Translations under genes and position numbers: made by a program
The notes under the pieces: model-generated
What the model was told of the DNA's origin: nothing
The model's input: the letters and a program-made list of their open reading frames with translations, nothing else
The model's database searches: none
Source of the DNA: Methylocaldum sp002005105
GTDB lineage: Bacteria > Pseudomonadota > Gammaproteobacteria > Methylococcales > Methylococcaceae
NCBI RefSeq assembly: GCF_051027545.1
Contig: NZ_CP194902.1
Coordinates: forward strand, 3,224,001 to 3,288,000
Direction: 5' to 3'
Length of the DNA stretch: 64,000 nt
In this document: positions 19,040-27,553 of the stretch, piece by piece
Layout of the letters: every line of letters begins with the position of its first letter
How positions within the stretch are numbered: the first letter of the stretch is position 1

Positions 19040-19966
19040 TCAATACGGATAAGTGCGAGTCGGATAGGTCTGCTGCGGATCGCTGTTAGGATATTGCGGA
19101 TAATTGCCTTGCTGAGGGTATCCTGTCGGCTGTTGGGGGTAAGTTCCCGGTTGAGGGTAGCCGCCCGGTTGTTGGGGATAAGGGTAAGTGCTCGGTTGAG
19201 GATAGCTGCCGGGCTGCTGCGGATAAGCGTTCGGCTGAGGATAGCCGTTTTGCGGATAAGTTCCGGTTGGTGCGGGGTAGTAACCTGGGTTCTGCGGCGC
19301 TACGGGTTGCTGTGCGGCAGCTTGATTGGGGCGAATCAACAGCTCCACCCGACGGTTGCGTGCTTTACCTTCTTCCGTGCTATTGCTGGCGATAGGCTGA
19401 CTTTCGCCCATTCCGACCGTGTGCAGGCGACCGCCGGCAACGGCCTGTGCCATCAAGAACTCGGAGACGGCGCCGGCTCTCCGGCGAGACAGGTCCATAT
19501 TGTACGCGTCGTTGCCGTCCGAATCGGTATGTCCGACCACGGTGAGCAATGTTTCCGGAAATTGATTCAAAGTCGACGCGACTTGGGTCAACGCACTTGC
19601 CGCTTGCGGTGAGATTTGGTCGGAGTTGTAGGCAAAAGTGACATTGTTCGGCATGTTCAGAACCAGATCATTGCCGCTCCGCTGCACTTCGATGCCGGTA
19701 CCTGCCAACTGATCGCGCAGTTGCGTCTCCTGGCGATCCATGTAAGCACCCACTCCGGCGCCCAGCAATCCGCCTACGCCGGCGCCAATGAGCGCGCCTT
19801 TCCCCTTGTCCTTGGCGATGATTGCGCCTAGCCCTGCGCCGCTGGCCGCCCCTATCAATGCCCCCGTGCCGGTCTTGCCGAATTGCGGTGAACCCCCGTA
19901 AGGACCACTCGCGCAGCCCGTCAATAACATGGCGACTACGCTGGCGGTAATAGTGTTCTTAAACAT
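19040..19966 (-). CDS. OmpA-family peptidoglycan-binding lipoprotein with glycine zipper and YPQQP tail
   Basis: The ATG at 19966 has GGAGAC upstream and starts a lipoprotein signal (MFKNTITASVVAMLLTGCAS, lipobox LLTGC). A glycine-zipper region follows (GTGALIGAASGAGLGAII and GALIGAGVGGLLGAGVGAY), then an OmpA C-terminal domain with VVGHTDSDGNDAYNMDLSRR, which binds diaminopimelate in peptidoglycan. The last 90 residues are a low-complexity tail of YPQ/QPG repeats. The layout matches YfiB/YiaD-like outer-membrane lipoproteins that link the outer membrane to the wall. The tail length and purpose are unusual. The total is 308 residues. Confidence 0.88.
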   Translation of the reverse strand: MFKNTITASVVAMLLTGCASGPYGGSPQFGKTGTGALIGAASGAGLGAIIAKDKGKGALIGAGVGGLLGAGVGAYMDRQETQLRDQLAGTGIEVQRSGNDLVLNMPNNVTFAYNSDQISPQAASALTQVASTLNQFPETLLTVVGHTDSDGNDAYNMDLSRRRAGAVSEFLMAQAVAGGRLHTVGMGESQPIASNSTEEGKARNRRVELLIRPNQAAAQQPVAPQNPGYYPAPTGTYPQNGYPQPNAYPQQPGSYPQPSTYPYPQQPGGYPQPGTYPQQPTGYPQQGNYPQYPNSDPQQTYPTRTYPY

Positions 19967-20104
19967 TATTGTCTCCTCGAATGGACGTGCTTGCTTTGTA
20001 ACGAGTGAGCGGCGTGTTCGCCGTATCACCCAAACGGATACAGTGTAACGTAGGTTTTGTTTGATGCGGGTTTCTTCAGTTGCCGGAGAGGCGGAGGAGT
20101 TTAA

Positions 20105-20150
20105 ACCTAGAAACGGCACTCGGACGCGTCCAACTGCCGTTTCTAGGTTA
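20105..20150. repeat. Repeat family E, full palindromic copy (E2)
   Basis: A perfect 15-base-pair inverted repeat (AACCTAGAAACGGCA at 20105-20119 with its complement at 20136-20150) encloses 16 bases. It lies between the promoter side of the OmpA-like gene and the cytochrome c gene. Its right half recurs at 15837-15869. Confidence 0.6.
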
Positions 20151-20304
20151 GAGATCTGAATTCATCTCGACTGAATCGTACCGAGGTAAGAGCGTGTGAA
20201 GGGGAAGGTTCGGAACCGACCGATCGAAGAGAGACAAGGTGTTCCGGGACTGACAGCGTTCGTTGGAAACACCGCCATCCCGGCCCTTTCGACGGGGCTG
20301 CGGA

Positions 20305-20328
20305 GATGCCTCCCCCGGTCAGGGGGAG
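20305..20328. other. G-C-rich hairpin downstream of cytochrome c gene
   Basis: CCTCCCCC and GGGGGAGG form an 8-base-pair stem around a short loop, about 65 bases beyond the stop of the minus-strand cytochrome gene. It has no T-run. It may be a weak terminator or a 3' end stabiliser. Confidence 0.35.
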
Positions 20329-20391
20329 GAATTCACCGTCGCGACATCGACTGGAATGGCGCTCCCGTCAAACGGTGCTTTCTAAGACAAG

Positions 20392-20796
20392 TCACTGCAT
20401 TTCGACCAGCTCGCCAGCCGGGATGGCACCATCCGAGCGGCCTTTTAGATAGGCGTAAAGGCCGTCCATGTTATCGACGACCGCCTTATTGCCTTTGTAG
20501 GCAGGCATATTCTTCCGGCCTTCCAAAACGACTTGCTGGAATTGTTCCTTCGAGAGATTCTTCATGCTGTTGAGCAGATTGGGAAAAGCGGGGCCGCCCT
20601 CGCCGGTGGGGCCATGGCAGGTTTCGCAGCGTTGCCGTTTGTAGATTTTCCAGCCTTCGAAGGTCGCTTTATCGACCTTGTTGCCTTCGACTTTGTATGG
20701 TCCCTCGGCGCGTGCCGTATGCGCGCCAGCGATAAGCAGACAACAGGCGATAATGCCCCATGCCGATTTAACGGCTGTTGCGGAACAAGATCTCAT
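20392..20796 (-). CDS. Periplasmic c-type cytochrome, alcohol/methanol-oxidation type
   Basis: The start at 20796 follows a strong GGAGGAG and opens a signal peptide ending in HTARAEG; the mature protein has about 110 residues. One haem-binding motif, CETCHG, and the distal Met in NMPAYKG define a class I cytochrome c. The sequence GPYKVEGNKVDKATFEGW before the haem site and the C-terminal YAYLKGRSDGAIPAGE resemble the PedF/methanol-metabolism-related cytochrome c families. It would accept electrons from a PQQ alcohol dehydrogenase in the periplasm, but no such dehydrogenase gene lies in the window. The cytochrome call is secure; the partner is inference. Confidence 0.85.
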   Translation of the reverse strand: MRSCSATAVKSAWGIIACCLLIAGAHTARAEGPYKVEGNKVDKATFEGWKIYKRQRCETCHGPTGEGGPAFPNLLNSMKNLSKEQFQQVVLEGRKNMPAYKGNKAVVDNMDGLYAYLKGRSDGAIPAGELVEMQ

Positions 20797-21036
20797 AATC
20801 AAACTCCTCCTAAGTTCGTGTTTGAATAGCCGGGCACTCGACAAGACACCGTCCGTGCCTGGCTGGAAGACGAGAACCGAAGGCGCAATGGCATCGCGGC
20901 CGTCTTGGTTCACAAACCGGATAATTGCACACAATAGGCGACGAATAAAACGGGCTGAGAGATCGCGGCGAGCTATTTATATGAGGGAGCTTTTGGCTGG
21001 AGTCGTTGAGCCCCGCTCGACGCGGACCACGCCGAC

Positions 21037-21297
21037 TTAGGCATCTTCTCGGAGGCGGCGCATCAGCCATCCGCGAAAAAGCGCCGAGTCCGTCATGGTG
21101 GGCAGGCCCCTTGCCTCGAGGAATTGCTCTAACTCGGCAGCGGAGGCGGGTTTTCGTTCGTGTTCGTACCAAAAAAGATCCAGGAGAAACTCCCGCCCGA
21201 ATCTTTCCTGAAGGCGTGATTTGTCTTTCCTCCGTTCCGCGAGTCGTTTCGTTCGGAGTGCTTGAAGATCGATTAGATTGGAAGTCTCGTCGGCCAT
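21037..21297 (-). CDS. Small hypothetical protein
   Basis: This 86-residue, highly charged helical protein (LIDLQALRTKRLAERRKDKS, then FGREFLLDLFWYEHERKP) has no signal peptide and is probably cytoplasmic. The C-terminal ARGLPTMTDSALFRGWLMRR suggests a compact fold. No family was recognised. Composition and the lack of a competing frame support real coding. Confidence 0.5.
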   Translation of the reverse strand: MADETSNLIDLQALRTKRLAERRKDKSRLQERFGREFLLDLFWYEHERKPASAAELEQFLEARGLPTMTDSALFRGWLMRRLREDA

Positions 21298-21533
21298 GGC
21301 CGAATCCCCCCGGTTGGACTGGGTTTGAATTAATCTTGCCTTGGAATTTCAAAGACCGCGGCAAATGAGCGCGTTTCACGAATGACGAACCCTTGCAGGA
21401 CCGCGGCGCGCTTGAAAATGGGAATTATCGCAAACTGCGGACTCGAAAACTCGGCCCGTCATGTGAAATCAAGGGCGATGACGAGAAACGCAGTGAATAT
21501 CGAAAGGAACTTATAAGCTTGCCACATCTCGTT

Positions 21534-21980
21534 TCACGGATCGTATTCCACGTGGATATGATGTTTTTCGCCGATCACTTGAAACCCGTCGCCCAGACTC
21601 CTCCGCAATTCGCGAGTGACCTTCTTGCGGGTAGAGGGAACGAAATATCTGGAACGGAGATCGACAGCCAAGCCCGCATAATGCAGGCTCCCCTTTTTGT
21701 GCCGGCCGTCCAAGCCCGACGTAACGACCAGGGTTTTTCCGTGCCGCGTCCAAACCCGGCGGGCTTTATGAATGGCCGAATACATTCTGGCGTCCAGCCC
21801 GTGCAGGATCGCGCCTTTCTTGACGGCTATCATGGCTGGAGGTCTCAATAAAGAATGAGAGCCTACGACCATGGCGAGCTCGTCGCCCGTCGCCAAAATC
21901 GATCTGGAGAATAAGACGGCCATCAGCATCAATAGCGCATCGGCCGTTCTTGCTGGGATTTTCCTTGACTCCGGTCGCAT
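21534..21980 (-). CDS. Exported M15-like peptidase (D,D-carboxypeptidase/endopeptidase fold)
   Basis: This 148-residue protein has a hydrophobic N-terminal segment (ADALLMLMAVLFSRSILA). It has the two M15/VanY-type zinc motifs: LHYAGLAVDLR, giving the His and Asp ligands, and HHIHVEYD at the C-terminus with the third His. SGLDGRHKKGS in front matches the substrate-loop region. It probably cleaves peptidoglycan stem peptides in the periplasm. It is short for the family, close to single-domain phage-type M15 enzymes. It is monocistronic, divergent from msrB. Confidence 0.75.
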   Translation of the reverse strand: MRPESRKIPARTADALLMLMAVLFSRSILATGDELAMVVGSHSLLRPPAMIAVKKGAILHGLDARMYSAIHKARRVWTRHGKTLVVTSGLDGRHKKGSLHYAGLAVDLRSRYFVPSTRKKVTRELRRSLGDGFQVIGEKHHIHVEYDP

Positions 21981-22165
21981 CTTGCCCTCCCGGAAATTCC
22001 ATTCGGTTGGCGAGATAAAGTTAGACGGATCGGATGCCTCGGTGTTTTACGTCAAAGGATTTTTCGACCGATTTTGTTTGTCATAGAGGTCGAAATCGGC
22101 TGACACATAAGAAAAACCAGAAAGAGAAGCGCGCCGGTATTTTTGAAAGCGGACGCAGGAACATC

Positions 22166-22681
22166 ATGAAAGCCTTGTTATTATTGCTTACCTTGTTGTC
22201 TTATGGAGGCCTGGCCATGTCGTGGGATTCGTCACAGTTCAAAAACGAGAGCAAGGAGGAACTCCGCAAGAAGCTGACGAGCGAACAGTTCAAAGTGACT
22301 CAGGAAGATGGCACCGAGAGAGCGTTCAAGAACGAGTATTGGGACAATCACCGAGAAGGCATCTATGTCGATGTCGTGTCGGGCGAACCCCTCTTCAGTT
22401 CTCTCGACAAGTTCGATTCCGGCACCGGGTGGCCGAGCTTCACCAAGCCGTTGGAGCCGAGCAACATCGCTTACCGGCAGGACCGATCCTGGTTCATGGT
22501 TCGCAACGAAGTGCGCAGCAAGCACGCCGATTCGCACCTCGGTCATGTGTTCGATGACGGTCCGCCGCCCACCGGAAAGCGCTTCTGCATGAATTCGGCG
22601 GCTTTGCGGTTCATCCCCAAGGAAGATTTGGAAAAAGAAGGCTACGGGGAGTACCGGGCTCTTTTCGAAAAGACGAAGTGA
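22166..22681 (+). CDS. msrB: Periplasmic peptide methionine-R-sulfoxide reductase
   Basis: MsrB reduces methionine-R-sulfoxide in proteins. The start at 22166 (AGGA upstream) gives a signal peptide, MKALLLLLTLLSYGGLAMS, so the enzyme should act in the periplasm. Catalytic landmarks are GTGWPSF and RFCMNSAALRF, with the attacking Cys near residue 149. The four zinc cysteines of many MsrBs are absent: the usual CVACG position reads DVVSG, and the second pair is also missing. A frame opens earlier at 22034 without a start signal. The total is 171 residues. Confidence 0.9.
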   Translation: MKALLLLLTLLSYGGLAMSWDSSQFKNESKEELRKKLTSEQFKVTQEDGTERAFKNEYWDNHREGIYVDVVSGEPLFSSLDKFDSGTGWPSFTKPLEPSNIAYRQDRSWFMVRNEVRSKHADSHLGHVFDDGPPPTGKRFCMNSAALRFIPKEDLEKEGYGEYRALFEKTK

Positions 22682-22853
22682 CCAAACAAAAAAAGCTGAC
22701 GGGTCTGGCTTGTCGAGACCGATTTAGCCGCTAAATCGCCGCGTATTTTCGTTCTCGTTCCAAGAACCGGTCGTAACGGCAGTCGACCGGTACATGCCAT
22801 ATGTGTTTTCAATTCGCCGCGTTTTCCCAACTTTGAGCGGACCGCGGTGCGCT

Positions 22854-25229
22854 ATGATTGCCGAATCAGAACAATTAGGGGATACACGTTTGATCATCAA
22901 CCAAGTAAAAGGCATTACTAAGTCCACTCGAACCATCTTGGCCGAGCACGGAATATTTTCGGTCGAAGAATTGGCGAACGCCGATGCCGAGCAATTGGTC
23001 AAAATGGCGGGATTCAATAAAGCCAAGGCCATGCGCATGATTCGGGCGGCCAAGTATCTGGTGGGCGACATGGAAAAGGCGAGCGGCGCCCGAAGACTGC
23101 TGGACAAACGCGCGGAAGGTTCGGCCGAGGCCGGGAGCGAGGGCGAGAGCGCTGTCGGTTCCATCGATTTATCCGATGGCCAGCTTTATATCAATCGTGA
23201 GCTGAGCTTTTTGGAGTTCAACCGGCGTGTGCTCGAACAAGCCAAGGTCGAACACACGCCGCTTTTGGAGCGCCTGAATTTTCTTTCCATTTCCTGCTCG
23301 AATCTGGATGAATTCTTCGAGGTGCGCACCGCCGGTTTGATTCAGCTCGCCGATTTGGGGGCGACCCAAACCGAGCCCGATAGTCTCGCGCCCCAGGAAA
23401 CATTGGCCGCGATCAGCGCGCGCGCCCACGAGCTGGTGGCCGAGCAGTATCGGGTATTGAATCAGGTGATGTTGCCTTTGTTGGCGGAACAGGGCATCCG
23501 ATTCGTCCGCAGGAGCGAATGGAATCCCTCCCAGCACGCTTGGCTCAAGAAGTATTTCGAGGAGGAACTGCTTCCGATCCTGAGTCCTATCGGCCTGGAC
23601 CCGGCGCATCCGTTTCCGCGCATCCTGAACAAGAGCCTGAACTTCATCGTGCCGTTATCCGGCAAGGACGCTTTCGGGCGCGATATCACGCTCGCCATAG
23701 TGCAAGCGCCGAGAGCCTTGCCTCGTATCATTCAGCTGCCGCAAGGCGAAACCGAGAGCGGCCCGTACGATTTCGTGTTTCTTTCGTCCATCATTCATGC
23801 CTTCGTCGACGATCTGTTCTACGGCATGAAGGTGCGCGGCTGCTATCAGTTTCGGGTGACGCGCAACAGCGAAATGTACCTGGACGAGGAAGAAGTCGAC
23901 GATTTGCTCCGCGCCTTGGAAGGCGAACTGAGCACCCGCAATTACGGAGACGAAGTGCGGTTGGAAGTGGCCGACAATTGTCCGGATGAGATTGTCGAGT
24001 TTTTGCTGAGCCAGTTCGGACTCACCGAGGATCGGCTTTACCGGGTGGACGGCCCGGTCAACCTCAGTCGCACCCGTGAAGTCTACGATTTGATCGATCG
24101 GCCTGATCTCAAATATCCCCTGTTCACGGCCGGATTCCCGGGCCAGCTCGCCGGAGGACGGGATATCTTCGAGGCGATCAAGAAACAGGACATCCTGCTG
24201 CATCATCCTTACGAATCTTTCACGCCCGTCATCGAACTGATCCGGCAGGCCGCCGACGATCCGCATGTGGTCGCCATCAAGCAGACCTTGTACCGTACCG
24301 GTCCGAATTCGCCGATTGTGGACGTTCTTCTCAAAGCCGCCCGCGCCGGCAAGGAAGTCACCGTAGTGGTGGAACTTAGGGCGCGTTTCGACGAGAAGGC
24401 CAATATTTCGCTGGCAACGCGCTTGCAGGAGGCGGGCGTGCAGGTGGTCTACGGCATCGTCGGATACAAGACGCACGCGAAGATGTTGCTCATCCTCAGG
24501 CGTGAGGGGCGGCACCTGCGCTATTACACCCATCTCTCTACGGGCAATTATCACCCGCGCACGACCCGGCTCTATACCGACTACGGGCTATTGACCGCCG
24601 ACCAGGAACTTGGCGAGGACATCCGCCGGGTGTTCGTCCAGCTCACCAGTCTGGGCAAAGTCGGGAGGCTCAACAAGCTGTTGCAATCGCCGTTCACTTT
24701 GCATCAGACCCTGCTCAAGAAAATCGACCGCGAAATCGAGCATGCGTTGGCCGGCCGTCCCGCTCGCATCATCATCAAGGTGAATTCGGTGGCGGAGCCG
24801 CAGTTGATCCAGGCGCTTTACCGCGCTTCCATGGCCGGGGTGGAGATCAAGTTGATCGTCCGCGGAATCTGCTGTCTTCGCCCTGGAATTCCGGGCGTCT
24901 CGGAAAACATCGAAGTCCGCTCGATTATCGGGCGATTTCTGGAGCACAGCCGGGTCTACTGGTTCGAGAACGGCGGGCATCCGGAAGTGTATCTCACGAG
25001 CGCCGATTTTCTGCCTCGCAACATGTTCCGTCGCGTCGAGATCTGTTTTCCCATCGAGAACAAAAAACTGGCCGACCGCATTCGGGCCGATTTAGACCTT
25101 TATCTCCGGGACGACAGCCAAGCTTGGTTGCTGGCTTCCGACGGAAGCTATCAGCGCCCGCAGCCCGATAATCCGCGCGGTATTCAAGCGCAGTCCGTTT
25201 TGCTGGAGCAATTGAAGAAAGTGAGTTGA
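22854..25229 (+). CDS. ppk1: Polyphosphate kinase 1 with an N-terminal helix-hairpin-helix-like domain
   Basis: PPK1 makes polyphosphate from ATP. The standard PPK domains start near LYINRELSFLEFNRRVL, with the N-terminal SNLDEFFEVR site. The catalytic part has VVELRARFDEKANI, the phosphohistidine region KTHAKMLLI and THLSTGNYHPRTTRLYTDY, and VYLTSADFLPRN near the end. Before this lie about 100 extra residues with a helix-hairpin-helix-like repeat (VKGITKSTRTILAEHGI and VKMAGFNKAKAMRMIR) and an acidic linker. The start is uncertain: ATG at 22854, or TTG at 22890, which has AGGGGA at good spacing. ppx is convergent across the repeat island at 25267-25814. Confidence 0.92.
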   Translation: MIAESEQLGDTRLIINQVKGITKSTRTILAEHGIFSVEELANADAEQLVKMAGFNKAKAMRMIRAAKYLVGDMEKASGARRLLDKRAEGSAEAGSEGESAVGSIDLSDGQLYINRELSFLEFNRRVLEQAKVEHTPLLERLNFLSISCSNLDEFFEVRTAGLIQLADLGATQTEPDSLAPQETLAAISARAHELVAEQYRVLNQVMLPLLAEQGIRFVRRSEWNPSQHAWLKKYFEEELLPILSPIGLDPAHPFPRILNKSLNFIVPLSGKDAFGRDITLAIVQAPRALPRIIQLPQGETESGPYDFVFLSSIIHAFVDDLFYGMKVRGCYQFRVTRNSEMYLDEEEVDDLLRALEGELSTRNYGDEVRLEVADNCPDEIVEFLLSQFGLTEDRLYRVDGPVNLSRTREVYDLIDRPDLKYPLFTAGFPGQLAGGRDIFEAIKKQDILLHHPYESFTPVIELIRQAADDPHVVAIKQTLYRTGPNSPIVDVLLKAARAGKEVTVVVELRARFDEKANISLATRLQEAGVQVVYGIVGYKTHAKMLLILRREGRHLRYYTHLSTGNYHPRTTRLYTDYGLLTADQELGEDIRRVFVQLTSLGKVGRLNKLLQSPFTLHQTLLKKIDREIEHALAGRPARIIIKVNSVAEPQLIQALYRASMAGVEIKLIVRGICCLRPGIPGVSENIEVRSIIGRFLEHSRVYWFENGGHPEVYLTSADFLPRNMFRRVEICFPIENKKLADRIRADLDLYLRDDSQAWLLASDGSYQRPQPDNPRGIQAQSVLLEQLKKVS

Positions 25230-25266
25230 AAGAGGACTGATTCCAAATCGCTTTCAATATTAAATT

Positions 25267-25434
25267 TTGTAGGGTGGGTTAGGCGCGCATTACACGGAAC
25301 CGGCAAAGTTCCTTCGGCGTTTCCGCGCGCCATAACCCACCGGGCAAGGCCGCGGAACCGGTGGGTTACGGCGCGTAGAGAGCCCTGCGGTCACGGAACG
25401 GTTCGTGGCGGTGCGCGCCTAACCCACCCTACAA
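25267..25434. repeat. Repeat family C with 23-base terminal inverted repeats
   Basis: A 168-base element. The ends TTGTAGGGTGGGTTAGGCGC and the complement ending ACCCACCCTACAA match perfectly over about 23 bases. Inside, a second nested inverted repeat (CATAACCCACCGG and CCGGTGGGTTACGG) allows a compound fold. It abuts repeat B2 with one base between. Repeats with a similar GGGTGGGTTA core are widespread in proteobacterial genomes. Confidence 0.75.
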
Positions 25435-25435
25435 T

Positions 25436-25669
25436 TAGAGCGTTTTCCGAATCGGTGTAAGGGATTTGGATATGTAGGTCGGCAATCCCTTGCCGACGTA
25501 TCGGCTCGGCGAAGGGCTTTGTCGGAAGGGCAGCTCTGGCGCTCCCAGAAATGCCGTTTGCGATTGGAAGGGTCGCGACTAAAGCGACCGTTTGCGATTG
25601 GGAAGGGATTGCCGACCTACGCTCTCCCCTCCCGGAACGAATCCGTACACCGGGATGGAAAACGCTCTA
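25436..25669 (+). repeat. Repeat family B, two-cassette copy (B2)
   Basis: The perfect 13-base ends are TAGAGCGTTTTCC and GGAAAACGCTCTA. Inner arms start TAGGTCGGCAATCCC and end GGATTGCCGACCTA. Between them are two hairpin cassettes, GCTCTGGCGCTCCCAGA-type and TCGCGACTAAAGCGA, each followed by the constant linker CGTTTGCGATTGG(G)AAGGG. No protein is encoded. Confidence 0.8.
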
Positions 25670-25814
25670 TTAACCCGGCCTATAAATATAGGCCGGGTTA
25701 ATCCGGGGCAGGGATGCCCCGGCGCGGCGACAAGCCGCGTGAGCCCAGGCCGGGCGTGTACCGGCCTGGGCGGCGGCCCGAAATACCAGGAGGGTATTTA
25801 CGGGCCTGATTAAT
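25669..25814 (+). repeat. Repeat family A, intact copy (A1)
   Basis: A 146-base element differing from the copy at 33827-33972 by one base in my reading. It starts ATTAACCCGGCC and ends GGGCCTGATTAAT, imperfect terminal inverted repeats. It folds into five consecutive hairpins; the first is a perfect 16-base-pair palindrome and the last has arms GCCCGAAATACC and GGTATTTACGGGC. Its first base coincides with the end of repeat B2. Confidence 0.85.
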
Positions 25815-25895
25815 AATGTTCACTCGAATGCCGAATGGAATAAGCTCAGGACAGGCTTGTCCTCGGGGCACTCGTGACGCGTCTCGCACACCCTC

Positions 25896-27401
25896 TCAGA
25901 GATAAGTCAGTTCGATCCCGGCAGCGCCCAGATTGCCGGCTTCCTGCTCAAGGTCGGCGGCGGTTAGGGGGTGATTCTCCAGCCATTGGCTCGGGAACCG
26001 TAGATCGACTCTGGAATCGCTGAAGCCGAATGCGATATCGGGAGGCGGATTGCCGTGCCGGCTGCGGTTCAGAACGATGGCGAGCCGCAACATTACCGCC
26101 AGGGACCGTGCGGCCTCATTCCACGGTGGAGTCAATTCCTTAAAATACTTGAGGTGGAATTTCCGCCGGTGGACACGTACCAGGGCGGCCAGCAGCACCT
26201 GATCCTGGCGCGAAAAGCCGGGTAAGTCGGCGTTTTCGATGATGTAGGCGCCATGCTTGTGATATTGGCTATGAGCGATATCGAGGCCGATTTCGTGCAA
26301 GCTCGCCGCCCAATTCAGCCATTGTTCGGCCGTTTCCCGATCGATGCCGCCGATCGACGGAATCCGGTCCAGAAACGATTTCAGCGTCTCCTGAACACGG
26401 CCGACCTGCTGCAGGTCCACGTGATAGCGAGTCGCGAGCGCCGCCACCGTTCGGCTCCGAATATCGTCGTTGTAGATCCGGCCGAGGAGATCGTACAGCA
26501 AGCCCTCCCTCAAGGCGCCATCGGAAACGTGCATCTGCTGGATGCCCAGCGTTTTGAAAGTCGCGTGCAAGATGGCGAGGCCGCCGGCGAAGATCGGATA
26601 ACGGTCCGGGTTGAGATCCGGGAATCCTGATTTGTCGACCCGTCCGAGACTCAAGAGCGTATCGACCAGCCGGTCTAGCCCATCCCGAGTAATGCCGTCC
26701 TTGCTCCACCCGCGGCCGACCAATATTTTTCGGATCGCCCGCGAAGTTCCGGAGGCGCCTACGGCTTCGTCCCAATGGTCCTTGTGAAAGGTATATTCAA
26801 ACGGCTCCAGTTCATGTTGAGCCGCGATGACCGCATTTTTGAAGCGCTTGCTGGTGATCTTGCCGTCGGAGAAGTGAGCGAGGCTCATGGATACGCAGCC
26901 CATCCGCAGGCTTTCCTTGCGAAGCGGGACCTTGTCCACGCCGATGATGTATTCGGTGCTGCCACCGCCGATGTCCATCACCAGCCGCCGCTTGCCGTCC
27001 GTCGCCAGGCTTTGTGCGACGCCTTCGTAGATCAGCCGCGCTTCCTCGATACCGGATATGATGTCGATCGGATATCCCAGCACTTTTTCGGCTTGGATCA
27101 GAAACTGGCCGGCATTGCGCGCCGTACGCAAGGTATTGGTGCCCACCGCTCGAACGCATCCCGGCGGCAGATCCCGAAGCCTCTGGCCGAAACGATCGAG
27201 ACATGCCAGCGCGCGCTGCTGCGCGTCTTGGGTCAGATGACGCTGGGCGTTGAGCCCCGCGCCGAGCCTGACCATCTCCCGAAGCCGATCGACGACGATC
27301 AGCTCTCCGGCCCGGAGCTTCGCGACGACCATGTGAAAACTGTTGGAACCGAGGTCCACGGCTGCGACGTGCTCGGGAGGGTGTTTTTGCGATTGACTCA
27401 T
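25896..27401 (-). CDS. ppx: Exopolyphosphatase / guanosine pentaphosphatase
   Basis: Ppx/GppA proteins remove terminal phosphate from polyphosphate or pppGpp. The start at 27401 (MSQSQKHPPEHVAAVDLGSN) puts the actin-like ATPase-fold motif VAAVDLGSNSFHMVV near the N-terminus. VMDIGGGSTEYI and the FAGGLAILHATF segment are the other fold motifs. The C-terminal HD-like helical domain has LHEIGLDIAHSQYHKHGAYI. The length of about 501 residues fits E. coli Ppx. The frame opens 30 codons further upstream and overlaps the divergent ABC gene. It is convergent with ppk1. Confidence 0.94.
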   Translation of the reverse strand: MSQSQKHPPEHVAAVDLGSNSFHMVVAKLRAGELIVVDRLREMVRLGAGLNAQRHLTQDAQQRALACLDRFGQRLRDLPPGCVRAVGTNTLRTARNAGQFLIQAEKVLGYPIDIISGIEEARLIYEGVAQSLATDGKRRLVMDIGGGSTEYIIGVDKVPLRKESLRMGCVSMSLAHFSDGKITSKRFKNAVIAAQHELEPFEYTFHKDHWDEAVGASGTSRAIRKILVGRGWSKDGITRDGLDRLVDTLLSLGRVDKSGFPDLNPDRYPIFAGGLAILHATFKTLGIQQMHVSDGALREGLLYDLLGRIYNDDIRSRTVAALATRYHVDLQQVGRVQETLKSFLDRIPSIGGIDRETAEQWLNWAASLHEIGLDIAHSQYHKHGAYIIENADLPGFSRQDQVLLAALVRVHRRKFHLKYFKELTPPWNEAARSLAVMLRLAIVLNRSRHGNPPPDIAFGFSDSRVDLRFPSQWLENHPLTAADLEQEAGNLGAAGIELTYL

Positions 27402-27553
27402 GGAACCGTAGGAAGCGTAAGAGGAGAATTTAAGAGGGGTGGTATTTGTTACAATCTTGCGGTTATCGAGAGGCCCGGCGCGTGATTTCAAAGTCGGGGA
27501 TTCTCGCGTCGCAGCCGTATTTTTACAAATATTGCCGGCAAAAACAGCCAGAA

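Noticed and set aside
25592..25813. An open frame across B2 and A1 whose predicted C-terminus recurs at 33726-33971
   Set aside because: The shared peptide comes from repeat A itself. The diverged copy at 13257-13403 does not preserve the protein end, while the hairpins are preserved, so it is not a gene.
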